64,000 nucleotides of DNA, taken from Nemertoderma westbladi. Lineage: Eukaryota; Xenacoelomorpha; Nemertodermatida; Nemertodermatidae. Position 1 is the stretch's first letter; the number at the start of each line of letters is the position of its first letter. The stretch is taken from contig JAUCBJ010003970.1 in assembly GCA_032718475.1 (NCBI GenBank), positions 1-64,000 on the forward strand, read 5' to 3'. Positions 58,706 through 64,000 of the stretch are shown here, piece by piece. The position numbers and the translations under genes are program-made. The notes beneath the pieces are model-generated. The model was not told the origin of the DNA. It worked only from the letters and a program-made list of their open reading frames with translations, and did not search any database.

Positions 58706-61180
58706 GTGAGTTCGCAGACCAAACATTTAAACTCTTTGTTTCTTATTAACTTATTTATCATCGCCTTGCACAGGTTTTAGCATATTTCTAGCAATGAGTG
58801 TCTGGCGACTGTTTGCTTTGCTTTATTTCTAAGCGAATGCAGTTAAATATTCTATTATTGTCTCTAATTTTATTCTCCCGGTTATCCTGTGTTATACTGT
58901 GTAACCTATCCAACTTAGGGATGACCTCGTTACTATTATTAGTGGCGATCTGAGGGCGGACAATTAATAGTTCTCTAGAACTAAAACTGTATGTACTGTA
59001 CATAAATAATAATACATATCTACAACCATTGGGTATATCAATACATAACGTACACGAACAGACCAGATGTGCGTAATACACGACGCGTATTCATCTTATA
59101 TTTCTTTTAAACCAATTTTGATAGATAATTAGTAAATAACTCACTGTCCTCTCTCCTTTTGTTGAACGGACGTAGCTGTGGGGCGAGCCACGAAAGTAAG
59201 CGAGCTTAGCATACAGGTATCATTAACTCATTAACTCAATCGGTGTGTCTGTTGTTCTGTTGTGTTCAAATTTAAACGTTAATAACAGCCAAATCTATCC
59301 AAACTTGGTACACATGTAGTCTGGCAAAAGTTTAGAAATTTTCCAAGTTGAATTTGCCTGTGGCCTTTGAGAAGGTAAGATAAATTCAGTTAATTAATTA
59401 ATATTTAATTAATTAATGTTGGTTAGGGTAAAAAACAGCATTTTCAACATGACTTTTAATGGAAATTAATTATTTTATAGTATAAGATGTAAATAATTAT
59501 ACTTAAAAATTATACGGTGTAATCCCCATACCCCATTCCATTATAGTTTTTAATTAGTTCAAGTTATTTGCTTTAAGAAATGTGTTTTTAATTGATCTAA
59601 ACGTAATTAAGTTATTAAAATACGCCGTCAGCCGTCACTCTATACTTGTAGGCTCCCTTATTCCAAGGCATGTTTGTTATTGCCTAGCCTTTTTTTGATG
59701 CATTTATTTGATGGTTAAGTAACTTAAATAATATGCGTTCTTTAATTATTTTTGCTAGAAATTTGTGCTGTTTGTATATTTGTGAATCGCTTCCAGTTGT
59801 ATTTTGTGTTATTTTAAAAATATATATAACATATCACTTTTAAAACACAAATTTTAAGTTAATACCTCTGCCTTTCATCAATCGCACCATTGGTGCGCCT
59901 TTGGGTTGGGGTGGTGCAGATTAAGAGGGAGGTTAAGGGGTGGGGGTTGGGGGTGGGGCTTTATTTTCCTCTTAATTTGATTTACTGGTGTTTGGTTAAA
60001 TTTCTTGAATACCGAGTTTGTGATACAGTAGAATCAATATTAATCTGTATCTCATAATTAAGCCTCGTGCTGCGCGAAGGCCCCAGGAACGTGTTGGTTG
60101 TCTGTATACAGATAGGGAGCGATTACAATTGTTTGGTTTTACTGCAATACCTAATTTATTAGCGTATGTGAGGTAAATGTTTAATATAAATCATGCATAT
60201 ATATATACATCATGTAATCCAATCCAATCCAATCCATGGCGTGGTGAGAATCACATTTCATTTTATTTTACTATGACAACCGCCACATTATACATCTTAC
60301 CCATTACCGGTACAACTCTAGTAGTTAGTACGGTGACCTTCACTTATATGATGCGACACATAGATGATAGAAAGAAACCACAGGAATTATTGGTAGAGGT
60401 CCAATGTCCAGTGATATAATTTGTCTCAACTCCAAAGTTAGGCGAAACTCAGTTTGTTAAAAGTAATACGCCACGTGGGGTTGTGCGGCGAATTAATCGG
60501 TCGGTCGGTCGGTCGGTCGGTCGGTCGGTCGGTCGGTCGGTCGGTCGGTCGGTCGGTCGGTCGGTCGGTCGGTCGGTCGGTCGGTCGGTCGGTCGGTCGG
60601 TCGGTCGGTCGGTCGGTCGGTCGGTCGGTCGGTCGGTCGGTCGGTCGGTCGGTCGGTCGGTCGGTCGGTCGGTCGGTCGGTCGGTCGGTCGGTCGGTCGA
60701 TCGGTCTTTCGATCGGTCGGTCAATCGGTCGGTCGTTTGTTTATAGTATATAGCGTTCAGTCCAGTGTTCAGTGCGCATTTTATATTTTTTATTTCACAT
60801 ATCGCGATTTAGCCCACAGAGTTGATCACACCTTATAGTCCAGAGTTCATACCACGGTTTAAGCGTAGTTACATTTTTTTATACTATGCATCTAATTTTC
60901 TAATTATTATGAAATCCTCTAACCATCAAATTTGTAGAATTTGTTTGTGTTTTTGTCACTTTGATTATCAGTAACTCTATCTGAACTAAAGAGTGAAATG
61001 TTCATGAGAATTCCGTTTCTATTAGGCTATACTACTGTAGTCTTATATTGAATATTGATATGTTGTGTGAATACCACACAGTATAAGCACGTTATCATTA
61101 TGTTTTCCTTGTTGCCTGCGGTTTGCACTGTTCTGCTGTCCAGGCAAATTTTCCCTTTGTGTTACTTTATTTCCCATCAG
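58706..61180 (+). other. srGAP intron 2
   Basis: It runs from GTGAGTTC to TTTCCCATCAG, about 2.5 kb. It contains the (TCGG)50 tract and otherwise AT-rich sequence. A GGGCGAGCCACG word near 59180 is shared with 25716, perhaps a small dispersed repeat. Confidence 0.75.
60497..60696. repeat. Perfect (TCGG)50 microsatellite
   Basis: Exactly 50 uninterrupted TCGG units (200 bp) are followed by about 40 bp of degenerate copies (TCGATCGG, TTTCGATCGG, TCAATCGG). Every unit contains a CpG. The lack of interruptions points to recent expansion. It lies in srGAP intron 2. Confidence 0.97.
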
Positions 61181-61240
61181 ATTACAACAAGCCAAAGAAC
61201 TTATGGAAAAATCAGACCGATTGGCACGTCGTAAATCTAG
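61181..61240 (+). CDS. srGAP, third coding exon (60 bp, possibly a cassette exon)
   Basis: After TTTCCCATCAG, 60 bases complete the phase-2 codon of exon 2 and encode LQQAKELMEKSDRLARRKS, ending in AG before the donor GTAATGTT. Entry and exit phases are both 2, so inclusion or skipping preserves the frame. The peptide is charged and helical, consistent with an F-BAR helix, but I find no clear counterpart in vertebrate srGAPs after ERFxAK. It may therefore be lineage-specific or alternatively spliced. Phase agreement and good splice sites are the main evidence. Confidence 0.65.
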
Positions 61241-61327
61241 GTAATGTTTCTGATAACCTTTGCTTTTGCCGGTATATCGGAGTTTCCTTTTACAAAAATA
61301 ACATCTGGATGTATTTAAGTCTGAGAT

Positions 61328-61500
61328 AGGGGGGTCTATTGACGCAATCAGAATGAAACCCTCTCCGTGGGCATAGTTGACGCAAACTGCAGCTGATTAC
61401 GAGCAAAAATGAAACTGTAACCTATGCTATTGACTCTGGTTTATTGTTTTGATTAGAATAACATGCCACTGTAACCTGACCTTTTATTGATGATTACAGT
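61328..61500 (-). mobile_element. Dispersed element A, diverged copy
   Basis: GGGGGGTCTATTGACGCAAT, CCCTCTCCGTGGGCATAG, TTGACGCAAACTGCAGCTGA, TTTATTGTTTTGATTAGAAT and CATGCCACTGTAACCTGACC follow the family order in reverse orientation with many substitutions: an old copy. Confidence 0.7.
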
Positions 61501-61917
61501 GTTATACTGTACATTTGCGTCATTAGTCCACCTCTGTCTCTTAATTTTAGTTTATACTCAATTATTAATATTTCTCTGTACTTATGGTGGAAACTTTTTT
61601 TTCTATATAATAATTTCTTCATATGAAACTCCGGTATTGGCATTGTGTGCCTATAAACGTTGTGTATGTGCTACACTGTCCCTGCACGGCACCAACACGC
61701 GAGGCAGCTTTGGGTATATTCGTATAAAGGTTTTAGATCTGGTGATTTCTATTTAATCTTCCCATATCATTTTTGTTTTACTGACCCAGCTGATGTGTTC
61801 TGTATGTATTATAGTATTCACTAGAATGTTATTTACCTACAATGCTAGTGGGTCTTGGTGTGTGGTCGGGGCATGATCAATGAGATTATCTCTTGCAGTG
61901 ACAATGAGACCTAAGGG

Positions 61918-63782
61918 GGTTAGTCCCACAAATTGCCTACTGGCGGAGTGTGGGCTACAAACTGCCTACTGGTGGAGTGTGTGCTACAACCTGCCTACAA
62001 GATGAGTGGGGGCTACATCCTGCCTACAAGAGGAGTGGGGGCTACAATCTGCCTACTATAGAAATGTGGACTACAAACTGCCTACTATAGAAGTGTGGAC
62101 TACAAACTGCCTACTAGTGTTGCCTATACAAACTGCATACTAGGGGATTGTGGGCTACAAACTGCCTAGTGGCGGAGTGTGGGCTACAAATTTACTAGTA
62201 GAGGAGTGTGGGCTACAAACTGCCTACTAGTGTGGGCTACAAACTGCCTACTAGGGGATTGTGGACTACAAACTGCCTACGAGTGTGGAATATGGGCTAC
62301 GAACTGCCTAGTAGCGGAGTGTGGGCTTCAAATTCCCTAGTAGAGGAGTGTGGACTACAAACTGCCTGCTAGAGGAGTGTGGGCTACAAACTGCCTATTA
62401 GCGGTGCCTACAACCTACATACTAGGGGAGTATGGGCTACAAACTGCCTACTTTGTTGAGTGTGGGCTACAAACTGCCTACTTAGTTGAGTATGGGCTAC
62501 AAACTGCCTACTAGTGTGGGCTAAAAGCTGCTTGCTAGTTGAGTGTTGGCTACAAACTGTCTACTAATGTGGGCTATAAACTGCCTACTAGGGGAGTTTG
62601 GGCTACAAAATACCTTCTAGTGGAGTTTGGGCTTCAAACTGCCTACTAGAGGAGTGTGGGCTACAAACTACCTACTAGAGGAGTGGGGGCTACAAACTAC
62701 CTAATAGAGGAGTGGGGTCTACAAACTGCTTACTAGTGTTGGCTACAGACTGCCTACTAGTGTTGGCTACAGACTGCCTATTAGATGAGTATGGGCTACA
62801 AACTACCTACTAGAGGAGTGTAGGCTACAAACTACCTACTAGAGGAATGGGGGCTACAAACTGCTTACTAGTGTTGGCTACAAACTGCCTACTAGTGTTG
62901 GCTACAGACTGCCTATTATATGAGTATGGGCTACAAAATGCCTACTGGGGGGTGTGGGCTACAAAATGCCAACTAATGTGGGCTTCAAACTACCTACTAG
63001 AGGAGTGGGGGCTACAAACTGCTTACTAGTGTTGGCTCCAGACTGCCTACTAGTGTAGGCTACAAACTGCCTACTAGTGTTGGCTACAAACTGCCTATTA
63101 GATGAGAATGGGCTACAAACTGCCTACTGGGGAGTGTGGGCTACAAACTGCCTACTAGTGTGGGCTACAAACTGGCTACTAGGGGATAGTGTGTTACAAA
63201 CTGCCTACTGACCGAGTGTGTGCTACAAACTGCATCACTAGAGGAGTGTGGGCTACAAACTGCCTACTAGTGTGGGATACAACTGCCTACTCTAGGGGAG
63301 TGCGGCTACATACTGCCTACTAGTGTGGAATATGGGCTACTCCTACTTGGGGAGTCTGGGCTACAAACTGATACTAGTGTAGGCTTCAACTGCCTACTAG
63401 CGTTGCCTTCAAACTGCATACTGAGGGAGTGTGGGCTACAAGCTGCCTACTAGGGGATTATGGGCTACAAACTGCCTACTAGTGTGGAAAATTGGCTACA
63501 CCTACTTGGGGAGTGTGGGCTACAAACTGATAATAGTGTAGGCTTCAACTGCCTACTAGCGTTGCCTTCAAACTGCATACTGAGGGAGTGTGGGCTACAA
63601 GCTGCCTACTAGGGGATTATGGGTTACAAACTGCCTACTAGGTGATTATGGGCTACAAACTGCCTACTATGGGAGTGTGTGCCACAAACTGGCTACCAAA
63701 CTAGCGGAGTGTGGATATAAACTGCCTACTAGCGGAGTATGAGCTACAAACTGCCTACTAGGTAGGATACAATCTGCCTGCA
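61918..63782. repeat. Roughly 30-bp variable minisatellite
   Basis: The unit GGAGTGTGGGCTACAAACTG plus CCTACTAGAG has many length variants, with short units (TGTTGGCTACAAACTGCCTA) interspersed. Larger blocks are duplicated; for example CTGATA(C/A)TAGTGTAGGCTTC with TAGCGTTGCCTTCAAACTG recurs at about 63370 and 63530. It lies in srGAP intron 3. Confidence 0.92.
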
Positions 63783-64000
63783 TTGCCTGAAACACTCCTG
63801 CCCTACAGGTTGTTATTATTTCATTGCTTGATGTGGTACAGTATTGGATCAGCAACATAATTATCAAATATCTATGTTACAAACTATACGGTTTACAGGT
63901 ATGTTACTATGACAATAAGTATACCTTTTATTTATATACAATGTGAGAAGGGGTTAGTCGAGTCTCGTGCTGCAGTATTTAATACATAAATAATTACATT

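Larger units (their letters stand above)
61241..64000 (+). other. srGAP intron 3 (continues past the window)
   Basis: It starts GTAATGTTTC. It contains an element A copy and a roughly 1.9-kb minisatellite. No further exon was recognised before the right edge. Confidence 0.6.

Noticed and set aside
60449-60753. Arg-Ser or Asp-Arg-Pro-Thr repeat proteins
   Set aside because: Translations of the (TCGG)n microsatellite on either strand.
65-63782. Regular repeat arrays considered as CRISPR
   Set aside because: Units are directly adjacent with no unique spacers, and the setting is animal nuclear DNA with introns.

Overview
This window looks like nuclear DNA of an invertebrate animal. It is AT-rich and gene-sparse, its genes are split by GT-AG introns, and the recognisable proteins are animal ones: a Ras GTPase, beta-ureidopropionase, and an srGAP-type F-BAR protein. 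The palindromes TAGGCCTA and ACCGGTACC recur throughout. An invertebrate deuterostome (echinoderm-like) is my low-confidence guess. Nothing bacterial, no CRISPR array and no operon was seen.

Layout. 1-64: two inverted copies of a library-amplification adapter, so the extreme left end is probably a laboratory chimera. 65-1371: a 33-bp tandem array. 2471-2955, minus strand: the last two coding exons of a Ras gene, including a CaaX terminus. 3.05-9.32 kb: a large 27/12-bp minisatellite that would lie in an intron of that gene. 9.8-13.4 kb: a 63-bp minisatellite with a very long open frame. 15.4-16.2 kb: a non-autonomous hAT-like element. 18.5-19.7 kb, plus strand: an intronless, GC-rich beta-ureidopropionase gene, the only complete gene here. 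20.8-22.0 kb: a coding-like minus-strand segment interrupted by a 22-bp minisatellite. 22.7-23.9 kb: a composite repeat with a near-perfect hairpin. 28.8-29.3 kb: a YqaJ-type nuclease-domain fragment on the minus strand. 29.4-31.2 kb: a foldback element, a 17-bp array and a small Harbinger-like element. 32.2-32.3 kb: the first coding exon of an unidentified minus-strand gene.

From 36.2 kb to the right edge, the plus strand carries the 5' part of an srGAP gene. Three exons (36203-36257, 58522-58705, 61181-61240) join in phase and encode the start of the F-BAR domain. Intron 1 is about 22.3 kb and is full of inverted-repeat elements, a 3-kb 20-bp minisatellite, SINE-like pieces and possible alternative first exons. 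Introns 2 and 3 hold a perfect (TCGG)50 and a roughly 1.9-kb minisatellite.

The genes do not form a pathway. The dominant feature is repeat content: about 18 kb, over a quarter of the window, is tandem array. At least five small inverted-repeat element families are also present, several with target-site duplications visible in the sequence.
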